A stretch of DNA of 64,000 nt from Bradyrhizobium yuanmingense (lineage in GTDB: Bacteria > Pseudomonadota > Alphaproteobacteria > Rhizobiales > Xanthobacteraceae): positions 1-64,000 of the forward strand of contig NZ_JARFML010000011.1 of the NCBI RefSeq assembly GCF_029167105.1. Reading direction: 5' to 3'. The notes under the pieces are model-generated. The model searched no databases and was not told the origin of the DNA. It saw nothing but the letters and a program-made list of their open reading frames with translations. Position 1 is the first letter of the stretch; every line of letters starts with the position of its first letter. Shown here piece after piece: positions 40,747-48,364 of the stretch. Made by a program: the position numbers and the translations under genes.

Positions 40747-41985
40747 ATGCACATTGTCGTCATCGGAACGGGTATCGTCGGCGCCTGCACTGCGGCGTGG
40801 CTGCAGCGCGACGGCCACGCGGTGACCTTCGTCGACCCGCTCGACGCGGGCGAGGCCTGCTCCTTCGGCAATGCCGGCTCGCTTTCGCCCAGCGCCTGCC
40901 TGCCGGTGGGCATGCCGGGCATGTGGAAGAAGGTCCCGCGCTGGCTGCTGGACCCATTGGGACCGCTGACGGTGCGTTGGGCCTATGCCCCGCTCGTGGC
41001 GCCATGGCTGCTGCGCATGCTGCATCATTCGTCACGCGAAGAGGTGACACGCATCGCCACCGCGTTACGTTCGCTGCTGGCGCCCATCTTCGACTGCTAT
41101 GATCCGCTGCTCGCCCATGCCGATGCCCGGGAGTTGGTGCGGCGTAGCGGTTGCCTGTACGTCTTTTCCTCTCGCGAGACAGCGGCGCAGTGGGCCTGGG
41201 GCATGAATCTGCGGCGATCGCTGGGCGTGCGGATGCAGGACGTGGAGCAGGACGAGCTGGAAAGTCTCGAGCCGGACCTGAAGGGACGTTTCCGTTTCGG
41301 CATTCTGGCGCCCGATAACGGCTCCACGTCCGATCCATCCGCCCTCGTCAAGGCGATCTACAATCGCTGCATCGGCGACGGCGCGCGTCACGTCCGCGAC
41401 CGCGTCCGTGGTTTCGAGCGGCAGGGCCGGCGCGTCACGGCCGTACTGTTGGAGCAGGGCGAGCCGCTGGCGGCGGACGGCGTGGTGGTGGCAGCCGGGG
41501 CCTGGTCGGGCGCATTGGCGGCACAGCTCGACAGCCCGGTGATGCTGGAGACGCAGCGCGGCTACCACGTCACCGTGCAGAGCTCGAACCTGGCCCTGCG
41601 CCACACGGTGATGGCGGTGGAGCACAATCTGATGGTCAACCCGATGGCCATGGGTCTGCGGCTGGCCGGTACGGTGGAATTTGCCGGCTTGAAAGCGCCA
41701 CCCAACATGGCGCGTGCCGACGCGCTGCTTCGTCAGGGACAGCAATTATTCCCGCACCTGGACACATCGTCCTTCACGCACTGGATGGGCCATCGTCCCT
41801 GTCTTCCCGACAGTCTTCCCGTGGTCGGTCCGGTCCGCGCGGCCGACAATGCCTGGCTCGCCTTCGGCCATGGCCATATGGGCATGTGCATGGGCGCGGC
41901 GACCGGCCGCGAGATCGCGCATCTGGTGGCCGGACGACCGACAGAGGTGGACCTGACGCCGTTTTCCCCGGAGCGCTTCCGTTGA
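40747..41985 (+). CDS. FAD-dependent oxidoreductase of the DadA (D-amino acid dehydrogenase) family
   Basis: 412 residues from ATG 40747 (MHIVVIGTGIVGACTAAWLQ). The frame continues upstream but without a start that fits. FAD site at residues 3-30, ACSFGNAGSLSP near 37-48 (the DadA GxANAGxxSP-like segment), and the C-terminal MGHRPCLPDSLPVVGPV near 340, typical of DadA. It oxidatively deaminates a D-amino acid or N-substituted amino acid and passes electrons to the quinone pool. Its stop overlaps the HyuA TTG start. With the hydantoinase-type genes it suggests a route hydantoin or cyclic amide to amino acid to oxo acid (inference). Confidence 0.87.
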   Translation: MHIVVIGTGIVGACTAAWLQRDGHAVTFVDPLDAGEACSFGNAGSLSPSACLPVGMPGMWKKVPRWLLDPLGPLTVRWAYAPLVAPWLLRMLHHSSREEVTRIATALRSLLAPIFDCYDPLLAHADARELVRRSGCLYVFSSRETAAQWAWGMNLRRSLGVRMQDVEQDELESLEPDLKGRFRFGILAPDNGSTSDPSALVKAIYNRCIGDGARHVRDRVRGFERQGRRVTAVLLEQGEPLAADGVVVAAGAWSGALAAQLDSPVMLETQRGYHVTVQSSNLALRHTVMAVEHNLMVNPMAMGLRLAGTVEFAGLKAPPNMARADALLRQGQQLFPHLDTSSFTHWMGHRPCLPDSLPVVGPVRAADNAWLAFGHGHMGMCMGAATGREIAHLVAGRPTEVDLTPFSPERFR

Positions 41986-43604
41986 GCGCGTCGTGGTCAC
42001 TCGCAGTGGACATGGGTGGCACCTTCATCGATGCGGTGGCCTTGCGGAGCGACGGACACGTTGCATCGCTCAAGCATCCGCGCGCCGGATGCCGGCTGGC
42101 GGAGCCGGTCGTCGAGGCACTCGATCGCTTGTGCGCGCAGGCGGGCATCGGGGCAGATGACGTCGGCCGAGTCGTGCATGGCACCACCGTCATCACCAAT
42201 CTGCTGCTGGAGCTGAACGAGCCGCCGGTGGCCCTTGTACTGACGCGCGGCATGCGCGACGTACCGGTGCTGGCGCGCCAGGACCGCAAGGAACTGTATG
42301 AACCGGTGATCATGCCGGCCGTGCCCGAAGCAAAGCTGTTTCCGGAGCCGCTGCGTTTCGAGATCGGCGGGCGCATCGATGCCGAGGGGCGTGAGGTGGA
42401 GCCGCTCGATCTGTCGGCCGTTGACGCTATCGCGGATGCAGTGAGCGACGCCGGCGTGCGCGCGCTGGCGGTCGGTCTGTTGTTCTCGCACCGCAATCCG
42501 TCCCATGAGCGCGCGCTGCGTGCGACGCTGCATGCGCGCCTTCCGAGCCTGCACATTTCGCTGTCCAGCGATGTCGATCCGCAGCCGCGGGAGTTCGAAC
42601 GCTGGCTGACGACGGCGCTGGACGCCTATGCCAAACCGCTGGCAGCGAATTATCTGCACGCGCTGGCCGACGCATTGAAGATACGTGGCTTGCCGCCGCT
42701 GCGCCTGATGCGATCGGCCGGCGGCACTGCGCCCTGGCATGATCTCGCCGAGCAGCCGATCGGCCTTGCCATGTCCGGTCCTTCCGCGGCGCTGCAGGGC
42801 GTGGCCGCCGGCCTTGCAGCCTCCGGTCCCGCGATCGTTCTGGATATCGGAGGCACCAGCGCCGACATCAGCATTCTGCTCGACGGCAGGCCGACCTTTA
42901 CCGATGCGCTGGAATGCGGCGGCTTGCCGATCCGTCAGCGCTGCGCAGATATCGCCTCCATCGGCGTCGGGGGTGGCAGCGTGGTGTCGGTGCTGCCGGG
43001 CGGCGCGCTTCGCCTGGGGCCGCGCTCGCAGGGAGCCTGGCCAGGACCGGCCGCCTTCGGTCTCGGCGGTGGCTTGCCGACGCTGAGCGATGCGCTGTGC
43101 GTACTGGACCGCTTGCCGCCCCGGCTGGCCGGCGGGATTGTGCTGGACCGCACCGCCGCGGAGGCCGCGCTCGGCGGCGTGGCCGGCGCGCTCGGCCTGT
43201 CGGTGCTTCGAACCGCTGAAGCCGTCGTGAGCGCGGCCGCCGCCGCGATGGCGGAAGCGCTCAAGACCCACGCCTTTCAACGCAACCTCGATCCGGCGGA
43301 TGCGGTGCTCGTCGCCATCGGCGGCGGCGGCGCGCAGCATGCGGCCGAGATTGCCGAGCTTGCGGGCATCCGCCGCGTGCTGGTGATGCCGCACGCTGGA
43401 GTGATGTCGGCGCTGGGCATGCTCTGCGGTCCGGAAGAGGACGACGTCCGCCTGGCGGCGAGCAATAGTCCGTGGGCTTCGCTGCCGCCGCAAGGCGCAG
43501 GGCCGCATTCTCTGTTCGCGCCGATGACCACCGCCTTTGTGCCGGCGGGCTGGTCCTGGCGGCTGACGCCGGATCAGACGCTGGTGCTGGAGGCGAATGC
43601 ATGA
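41982..43604 (+). CDS. hyuA: Hydantoinase/oxoprolinase family protein, subunit A (HyuA-like), short form
   Basis: 540 residues with an unusual TTG start at 41982 that overlaps the previous stop (TTGA). The next ATG (42010) would cut into the ATP-site strand. N-terminal phosphate motif AVDMGGTFIDAVAL (about 8-21), HGTTVITNLLLE near 67, and the second-domain actin-like motif IVLDIGGTSADISIL near 285 identify the ATP-dependent hydantoinase A/5-oxoprolinase domain. Family members usually run 650-700 residues, so about 120 C-terminal residues are missing. It forms a complex with HyuB to open hydantoins, N-methylhydantoin or 5-oxoproline with ATP. Overlaps hyuB by 4 bp. Confidence 0.85.
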   Translation: MSASWSLAVDMGGTFIDAVALRSDGHVASLKHPRAGCRLAEPVVEALDRLCAQAGIGADDVGRVVHGTTVITNLLLELNEPPVALVLTRGMRDVPVLARQDRKELYEPVIMPAVPEAKLFPEPLRFEIGGRIDAEGREVEPLDLSAVDAIADAVSDAGVRALAVGLLFSHRNPSHERALRATLHARLPSLHISLSSDVDPQPREFERWLTTALDAYAKPLAANYLHALADALKIRGLPPLRLMRSAGGTAPWHDLAEQPIGLAMSGPSAALQGVAAGLAASGPAIVLDIGGTSADISILLDGRPTFTDALECGGLPIRQRCADIASIGVGGGSVVSVLPGGALRLGPRSQGAWPGPAAFGLGGGLPTLSDALCVLDRLPPRLAGGIVLDRTAAEAALGGVAGALGLSVLRTAEAVVSAAAAAMAEALKTHAFQRNLDPADAVLVAIGGGGAQHAAEIAELAGIRRVLVMPHAGVMSALGMLCGPEEDDVRLAASNSPWASLPPQGAGPHSLFAPMTTAFVPAGWSWRLTPDQTLVLEANA

Positions 43605-45238
43605 TGCCGCGCGCGCGCGCCGTCGCACCTGATCCGGTCATTGCCCTGCGCATGGAGCCGCTGCGTCTGGCGCTGCAAGGCACCGCCGACCGCATGCAGC
43701 ATGGCATGACGCGCGCCGCCGTGTCGTCCATCGCCCGCGAGAGCGGCGACTGTGCCGCGGCGCTGTTCCTGCCGGACGGACGCTTGCTCGCCCAGGCGCG
43801 CTCGCTGCCGTTGTTGCTGGGATCGCTGATTCCGGCAGTTGCCGGTGTGCTCGCACGCTTTCCGCAAGCGACGATGTCAGAGGGCGACGCCTATCTGCTC
43901 AACGACCCCTGGTCCGGCGGTACGCATCTGCCGGACCTGGCTCTGGTCCACCCGGTCTTCCACGATGGCGAGGTGATCGCCTTCGCCGCCGCCAATTTGC
44001 ACCATCAGGATGTCGGGGGCATGGCCGCCGGCTCCATTCCACCCGACGCAACCGAAGTGTACCAGGAGGGCCTGCGCCTGCCGCCGGTGCGCTGGCGCAG
44101 CGCCGAAGGCGTGCGGCCCGATATCGACGCCATCCTGGCCGCCAACTCACGCACGCCTGACAATCTGCGCGGCGACCTGGAGGCGCAGTGGACCGCGCTG
44201 ACGCAAGGCGCGCGCGAACTGAAGCAGATCGCGCGTCACACCGGACCTCGTTTTGCCGAGGTCTGCGATGCCCTGATTGCGCAGACCGAATGCATGACCC
44301 GCGCCGCCCTTGCCGCCGCGCCCGACGGCGAATGGACCTGGCGCGATCAACTCGACGGCGACGGCATCGACACCGCGCCGGTTTCCATCGTGGTGAGCTT
44401 GCGCAAGCAGCGTGACACACTGGTCATCGACTTCGAGGGGACCGCGCCGCAGGTGAGGGGGCCGCTCAATGCATCGCCGGCGGCGATGCTGTCGGCGGCT
44501 CTGTTCTTCATGCGCACGCTGGCACCGGACGCACCCAACAATGCCGGCTGCCTTGCGCCGCTGACGCTGAAGCTTCCACCCGGCAGCCTGGTCAATCCGG
44601 TGCTGCCGGCGGCGGTCAATGCGCGCACGGCGACCGTGAAGCTGGCGTGTAACGCGATTCTCGGAGCCTGGTCACAGTCGGCAGGCGGGATGGGCGTGGC
44701 GCCGCACGCCGGGGTGGCCACCGTCCTCGCGCTCAGCGGCACGCGGGTGGACGGGCGACGCTGGATGTCGACCGAAATCCTTGCCAGCGGCGCCGGCGCC
44801 AGCGTCCACGCGCCCGGCCGCGCCGGTGTCTCCACCGACGTCGGCAATGCGCGCAACACCCCCGTGGAGGTGATCGAGACCGACGCGCCGCTGCGGGTGG
44901 AATGCTACGAGATCCGCCGCGGCAGCGGCGGCGCCGGTCTGCAATGTGGCGGCGACGGCGTGCGGCGCACCTATCGGCTGCTCGAAGGCCAGGGGTGGAT
45001 CGCCTATCGCGGCGAGCGCCATGTCGGCCGTGCGCGCGGTGCTCGAGGCGGCGGGGCCGGCGCAACGTCGATGGCCCGGGTCTTGCGTGTGGACGGAGCG
45101 ATCGAGCTCTTGCCTGCGCGCGCCCGCATTGCGTGGTCCGCCGGCGACTTGCTGATTATCGAAACCGCGGGCGGCGGCGGCTGGGGATCCCCGGCTCCAG
45201 CCGAAGCCGCCAATCCACCCGCAAGGAGTTGCCCATGA
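43601..45238 (+). CDS. hyuB: Hydantoinase B/oxoprolinase family protein, subunit B (HyuB-like)
   Basis: 545 residues from ATG 43601, overlapping the hyuA stop (ATGA). HyuB features: AVSSIARESGDCAAALFLPDGRLLAQ (in parts: VSSIARESGDCAAALF and DGRLLAQA, about 40-65), YLLNDPWSGGTHLPDLALVHPV (about 99-120), HHQDVGGMAAGSIP near 135, and the C-terminal RRGSGGAGLQCGGDGVRR plus GGGGWGSP. It is the catalytic partner of HyuA. The stop overlaps the tctC start by 4 bp. Confidence 0.9.
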   Translation: MMPRARAVAPDPVIALRMEPLRLALQGTADRMQHGMTRAAVSSIARESGDCAAALFLPDGRLLAQARSLPLLLGSLIPAVAGVLARFPQATMSEGDAYLLNDPWSGGTHLPDLALVHPVFHDGEVIAFAAANLHHQDVGGMAAGSIPPDATEVYQEGLRLPPVRWRSAEGVRPDIDAILAANSRTPDNLRGDLEAQWTALTQGARELKQIARHTGPRFAEVCDALIAQTECMTRAALAAAPDGEWTWRDQLDGDGIDTAPVSIVVSLRKQRDTLVIDFEGTAPQVRGPLNASPAAMLSAALFFMRTLAPDAPNNAGCLAPLTLKLPPGSLVNPVLPAAVNARTATVKLACNAILGAWSQSAGGMGVAPHAGVATVLALSGTRVDGRRWMSTEILASGAGASVHAPGRAGVSTDVGNARNTPVEVIETDAPLRVECYEIRRGSGGAGLQCGGDGVRRTYRLLEGQGWIAYRGERHVGRARGARGGGAGATSMARVLRVDGAIELLPARARIAWSAGDLLIIETAGGGGWGSPAPAEAANPPARSCP

Positions 45239-46221
45239 TCCGCTTCCTGATTTCGCGCCGCGCGATGCTGGCGTTGACCGGTCTCGCGATGCTGCTGCCC
45301 GCGCCGGGTCGTTCGCAGGCCAACTACCCGAACAAGGCGATCCATATCGTCGTGCCTTTCGCACCGGGCGGCAGCACCGACGTGCTCGCGCGTCGTGTGG
45401 GCGACAAACTCGCCGCGGCCTTGGGCCAGCCCGTCGTGGTCGACAATCGAGCGGGCGCCGGCGGCGCCCTCGGCGCCGATTTCGTGGCTAAATCCGCCCC
45501 CGACGGCTACACCCTGCTGGCCGGCGTCACCGGCAGCAACGCCATCGCGCAGGCACTGTACCCCAAACTGCCCTACGACGTGATCAAGGACTTCGCGCCG
45601 CTGTCGACGTTGGTGACTGCGCCGCTGGTGCTGGCCGTCACCCCCGACGTGAAGGCGAACACGGCAGCCGAGTTTCTCGCCCTCGCCAAGTCGAAACCGG
45701 GCGAGTTGAGTTTCGGCTCGGCCGGCAATGGCACGTCGATGCATCTCACCGGCGAGATGTACAAGCAGGCGGCCGACGTCTCGATGGTGCACGTTCCCTA
45801 CCGCGGCAGCGCCGCCATGCTCACCGACCTGATGAGCGGTCAGATCCAGGTCGCGTTCGGCGACGTCCTGGTGCTGATGCCGCAGATTCAAGCCGGAAAG
45901 ATTCGCGCGCTGGCCGTCACATCGAAAGCCAGGCCCCCCCTGCTGCCGGACGTGCCGACGCTGGATGAAGCGGGACTGAAGGGTTTCGAGGCGCTGTCAT
46001 GGCAAGGCTTGTTTGCGCCGGCCGGCACGCCGCCCGAGGTGGTCGAAAAGCTGAGCGCGGAAGTGAACAAGGCGCTGCAATCTCCTGACATCAGGGACTA
46101 CTTTGCGGCGCAGGGCTTCATCGTCCAGGGCTCGACCCCTGAGGCCTTCAAGGCCTTTGTCGCGAGCGAGGTGAAGAAGTGGACGCCGATTGTGAAGTAT
46201 TCGGGTGCCCAGGTGAATTGA
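45235..46221 (+). CDS. Bug/TctC family tripartite tricarboxylate transporter receptor
   Basis: 328 residues from ATG 45235. The leader RFLISRRAMLALTGLAMLL carries a twin-arginine-like SRRAML, so Tat or Sec export is possible. The mature start NYPNKAIHIVVPFAPGGSTDVLAR is the Bug-family hallmark, and DNRAGAGGALGADFVAKSAPDGYTLL (in parts DNRAGAGGALGADFV and PDGYTLL) follows. It is a periplasmic binder of carboxylates or amino-acid-like ligands. No TctA/TctB membrane partners are in the window, so it may be an orphan receptor or sensor. Bug proteins are especially abundant in Burkholderiales, which fits transfer of this cassette. Confidence 0.9.
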   Translation: MIRFLISRRAMLALTGLAMLLPAPGRSQANYPNKAIHIVVPFAPGGSTDVLARRVGDKLAAALGQPVVVDNRAGAGGALGADFVAKSAPDGYTLLAGVTGSNAIAQALYPKLPYDVIKDFAPLSTLVTAPLVLAVTPDVKANTAAEFLALAKSKPGELSFGSAGNGTSMHLTGEMYKQAADVSMVHVPYRGSAAMLTDLMSGQIQVAFGDVLVLMPQIQAGKIRALAVTSKARPPLLPDVPTLDEAGLKGFEALSWQGLFAPAGTPPEVVEKLSAEVNKALQSPDIRDYFAAQGFIVQGSTPEAFKAFVASEVKKWTPIVKYSGAQVN

Positions 46222-46246
46222 GCTGGCGCCGCCGGCGCAAGCGCGA

Positions 46247-46483
46247 TCAGTTCGGCCTTCCAAGCAGCCTTCGGATGATCTTGCGCAGGTTTTCGGCGTA
46301 CTCGTCGACGACCTGACGCCGCTCGGCCGATGGCGGCAGCTGACGGTCGTCGTTCCCGTCCGGCGACGGAGGATCCGTCTTGGACCTCCCGCGCATGATC
46401 GAGGCGATCGGCTTTGTCACTTTCACGGGAAGTCTGACCTCTGATGCACGACGGGCGTCGTTCAGGCTAGGTGCCAATTCCAT
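46247..46483 (-). CDS. Hypothetical protein
   Basis: 78 residues, no recognised domain. It begins MELAPSLNDARRASEVRLPVK and is rich in charged residues with a C-terminal amphipathic helix (RRQVVDEYAENLRKIIRRLLGR). No signal peptide or membrane segment. It may be a small DNA- or protein-binding factor, but this is not supported by any motif. It follows the CPKC protein gene on the same strand. Confidence 0.45.
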   Translation of the reverse strand: MELAPSLNDARRASEVRLPVKVTKPIASIMRGRSKTDPPSPDGNDDRQLPPSAERRQVVDEYAENLRKIIRRLLGRPN

Positions 46484-46546
46484 CTGCGGCCTTCACACAC
46501 GTTAAGTCGGCGGAGCGGGGTCGATCTGCACTGGCTTCGCGGCGCG

Positions 46547-46825
46547 CTAGGTGCACGAGGCGGTCGAATCGCACTTCGGGCAGCGACCGTCGGCGGCTGC
46601 GCCGAGCTGGCGGCCGAGCTCGGCCCTGAGAGCCTCCTTGTCCCATTCGGCGCCGTCGCATCTGACGATTCGCTTGGCACGTTCGAAGGCGTGGCTCTCG
46701 GCGGCGTCATCGCCGATGCGGATGATCACGTCCCAATGGAACGGGCAGGCCGTCGTCGCGCGGGTCGTCTCCAGGGCGTAGCGCACGACCTCGGTGAGAT
46801 CGTCGGTGTCAATGTCGGCAAGCAT
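46547..46825 (-). CDS. Hypothetical small protein with C-terminal CPKC motif
   Basis: 92 residues. N-terminal part is acidic (ADIDTDDLTEVVRYALETTR), the middle contains CPFHWDVIIRIGDDAAESHAFERA (in parts CPFHWDVIIRIGDD and AFERAKRI), and the end reads GRCPKCDSTASCT with three Cys, a possible metal-binding knuckle. The protein composition (Ala/Asp/Glu/Arg) and codon usage look coding. A perfect FixK/FNR box lies 149 bp upstream of its start. Function unknown. Confidence 0.55.
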   Translation of the reverse strand: MLADIDTDDLTEVVRYALETTRATTACPFHWDVIIRIGDDAAESHAFERAKRIVRCDGAEWDKEALRAELGRQLGAAADGRCPKCDSTASCT

Positions 46826-47143
46826 GTCCGTTTCTCCTGATCGGCGTCCTCCGTTGCCTAGAAAGCGGCGCCGGCAAGGCCTCGGAATCCGAACGTCGCT
46901 CGCTCCGGCAAGGGGACCTCGAAAAGCGTTCCCGACCCCGACACAAGGCTATCGTCGGCGTCGCAAACATGTCTTGATCCAGCTCAAAGGAGGCGGCGGC
47001 ACTCGACCGAACGCTTCTCGATCGGCACCCGCTCACAAGCGCTGCGCGATGTCTTCACCGCTTCCCGCGTCAATCGTTCAGGACATCTGCGTAAGTATTG
47101 GCCCGCAATTTCTAGGTCGCCGCGCCGGGCGCATATCTCCAGC
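46826..47143. other. 318-bp gap holding a FixK-type box
   Basis: No supported gene on either strand. Frames here are Arg/Ser-rich shadows without ribosome-binding sites. The one clear signal is the TTGA-N6-TCAA palindrome at 46974-46987, placed between two divergent small genes. Confidence 0.5.
46974..46987. promoter_or_regulatory. FixK/FNR-type box
   Basis: TTGATCCAGCTCAA keeps both TTGA and TCAA arms. It lies 149 bp from the minus-strand gene at 46825 and 157 bp from the plus-strand gene at 47144. Either distance would allow a class II site at -40 with a leader of over 100 bp. Confidence 0.55.
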
Positions 47144-47380
47144 ATGGAGCGCAACGTCATCTTCAAATGCCCCCGCACGGGCATGAACGTGCAGCACTGG
47201 CTTCCCGGCACAGCCTCCGACGCCGCGGATACGCACGTCCCGGTCCGTTGTCCCGCTTGCGCTTCGCTGCACTTCGTGGGTGTCGCCAGCGGCAAGACGT
47301 TGAGCGAGGGCGTCGGTCGGCCTCGCGCGACCACCGCGCCAGCCGGTCTCGACGACCGGCCTGATCCATCGCGTCCTTGA
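47144..47380 (+). CDS. Hypothetical small protein with CxxC zinc-ribbon-like residues
   Basis: 78 residues. The first 50 are protein-like: MERNVIFKCPRTGMNVQHWL, then VPVRCPACASLHFVGVASGK. Cys9 with CPxTG and a CPAC pair make a possible zinc ribbon. The last 25 residues are Pro/Arg-rich. The start has only a weak ribosome-binding site. Function unknown. Its neighbour across the FixK box also carries a CPxC motif. Confidence 0.55.
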   Translation: MERNVIFKCPRTGMNVQHWLPGTASDAADTHVPVRCPACASLHFVGVASGKTLSEGVGRPRATTAPAGLDDRPDPSRP

Positions 47381-47441
47381 ACTCGTGAGCTTCGCGCGGC
47401 CGCGCGCGGATCAGCTTTTTCCGACTGATCCTCAAGGCGTC

Positions 47442-48200
47442 TCAGACCCAGCCGCCATCGACGATGTAATGCTGGGCGGTGCAGGCGGACGCCTCGTCGG
47501 AGGCGAGGAAGACGGTGAACTTTGCAACCTCGTCCGGCATGAGCCGCCGCTTCAGGCATTGTCGCTGCTGCAGCTCGATCTCGCCGGCCGGCGTCATCCA
47601 TTTCTCGAGCTGCCGCTCGGTCATGATCCAGCCTGGCGCGATCGCATTGACGCGGATGTTGTAGGGGCCGTAGTCGCGCGCCAGCGAGCGCGTCAGCCCG
47701 ATCACGCCTGACTTGCTCGCGGTGTAGGCGGCCATGCCGCCTTGTCCTGCGATCCACGACACCGAGCCGAAATTGATGATGGCGCCTGCATTGGCCGCCT
47801 TCATGTCCGGCAACACGGCCTGCGATGCGAAGAACTGGTGCTTCAGGTTCACCGCGATGCGGTCGTCCCAATAGTCCGGCGTCATCTCCTCGGTGTTGTG
47901 CCGCTCGTCATGCGCGGCGTTGTTGATCAGGATGTTGATTGGGCCATGAGCCTTGCGTGCCGCGACGACGCCGGCACGCAGCGCAGGGATGTCGGTGAGA
48001 TCGACGTGCTGGAAATGCGCAGCCAGGCCCTGCTCGGACAGCTCACGCGCCAGGCGCTGTCCCTCGTCGGTCTTGATGTCGAAGAACACCACCTTGGATT
48101 TCTGCTCCGCAAAGCGCCGCACGATCGCAGCGCCTATACCGGCTGCGCCGCCGGTGACGAGCACGACCTTGCCGGCGAGGTCGGAATAGATGGCAGCCAT
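47442..48200 (-). CDS. Short-chain dehydrogenase/reductase (SDR)
   Basis: 252 residues. Start chosen at ATG 48200 (MAAIYSDLAGKVVLVTGGAA) with GAGGTGCCC upstream. A longer frame to 48404 is not supported. NAD(P) site TGGAAGIGAAIVRRF (about 17-31), acidic strand end VFFDIKTDEG (NAD preference), NNAAHD near 93, Ser in FGSVSW near 143 and Tyr-x3-Lys in AAYTASK near 156. It probably oxidises a sugar or polyol. It is divergent from the sugar ABC operon, which suggests shared control and substrate. The C-terminus YIVDGGWV is typical. Confidence 0.9.
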   Translation of the reverse strand: MAAIYSDLAGKVVLVTGGAAGIGAAIVRRFAEQKSKVVFFDIKTDEGQRLARELSEQGLAAHFQHVDLTDIPALRAGVVAARKAHGPINILINNAAHDERHNTEEMTPDYWDDRIAVNLKHQFFASQAVLPDMKAANAGAIINFGSVSWIAGQGGMAAYTASKSGVIGLTRSLARDYGPYNIRVNAIAPGWIMTERQLEKWMTPAGEIELQQRQCLKRRLMPDEVAKFTVFLASDEASACTAQHYIVDGGWV

Positions 48201-48275
48201 TGGGCACCTCGGTTTGTTGCGGCCGGCGCGGCACGCCGCAACCGACTCTTTTCCAAACCTTAGCCATTCTGTTGG

Positions 48276-48312
48276 TGAGGTGCATAGATCAGAATTTGTG
48301 TTGCGCACCTCA
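48276..48312. promoter_or_regulatory. Inverted repeat between SDR and sugar ABC operon
   Basis: TGAGGTGC (48276-48283) and GCACCTCA (48305-48312) form a perfect 8-bp inverted repeat with a 21-bp spacer, 53 bp before the binding-protein start. The arm centres are 29 bp apart, close to three helical turns, so a dimer of dimers could bind. A candidate site for the LacI regulator encoded at 53184, although LacI sites are usually tighter palindromes. Confidence 0.4.
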
Positions 48313-48364
48313 AAAATTGAGGGCAGGATTGCGTCAAAGAATAAAAGACGGTCGGGAGGATGTG

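Noticed and set aside
41997..43628. 543-codon antisense frame across hyuA
   Set aside because: Arg/Gln/His-rich shadow of a clear ATPase gene.
46222..46240. Terminator after tctC (GCGCC-GCC-GGCGC)
   Set aside because: The stem is short and no T-run follows, so it cannot be told from general GC-rich sequence.
39680..46246. Insertion sequence or attachment sites bounding the DadA/HyuAB/TctC cassette
   Set aside because: No transposase, tRNA end or direct repeat pair was seen at either side. Transfer is argued only from gene content and composition impression.
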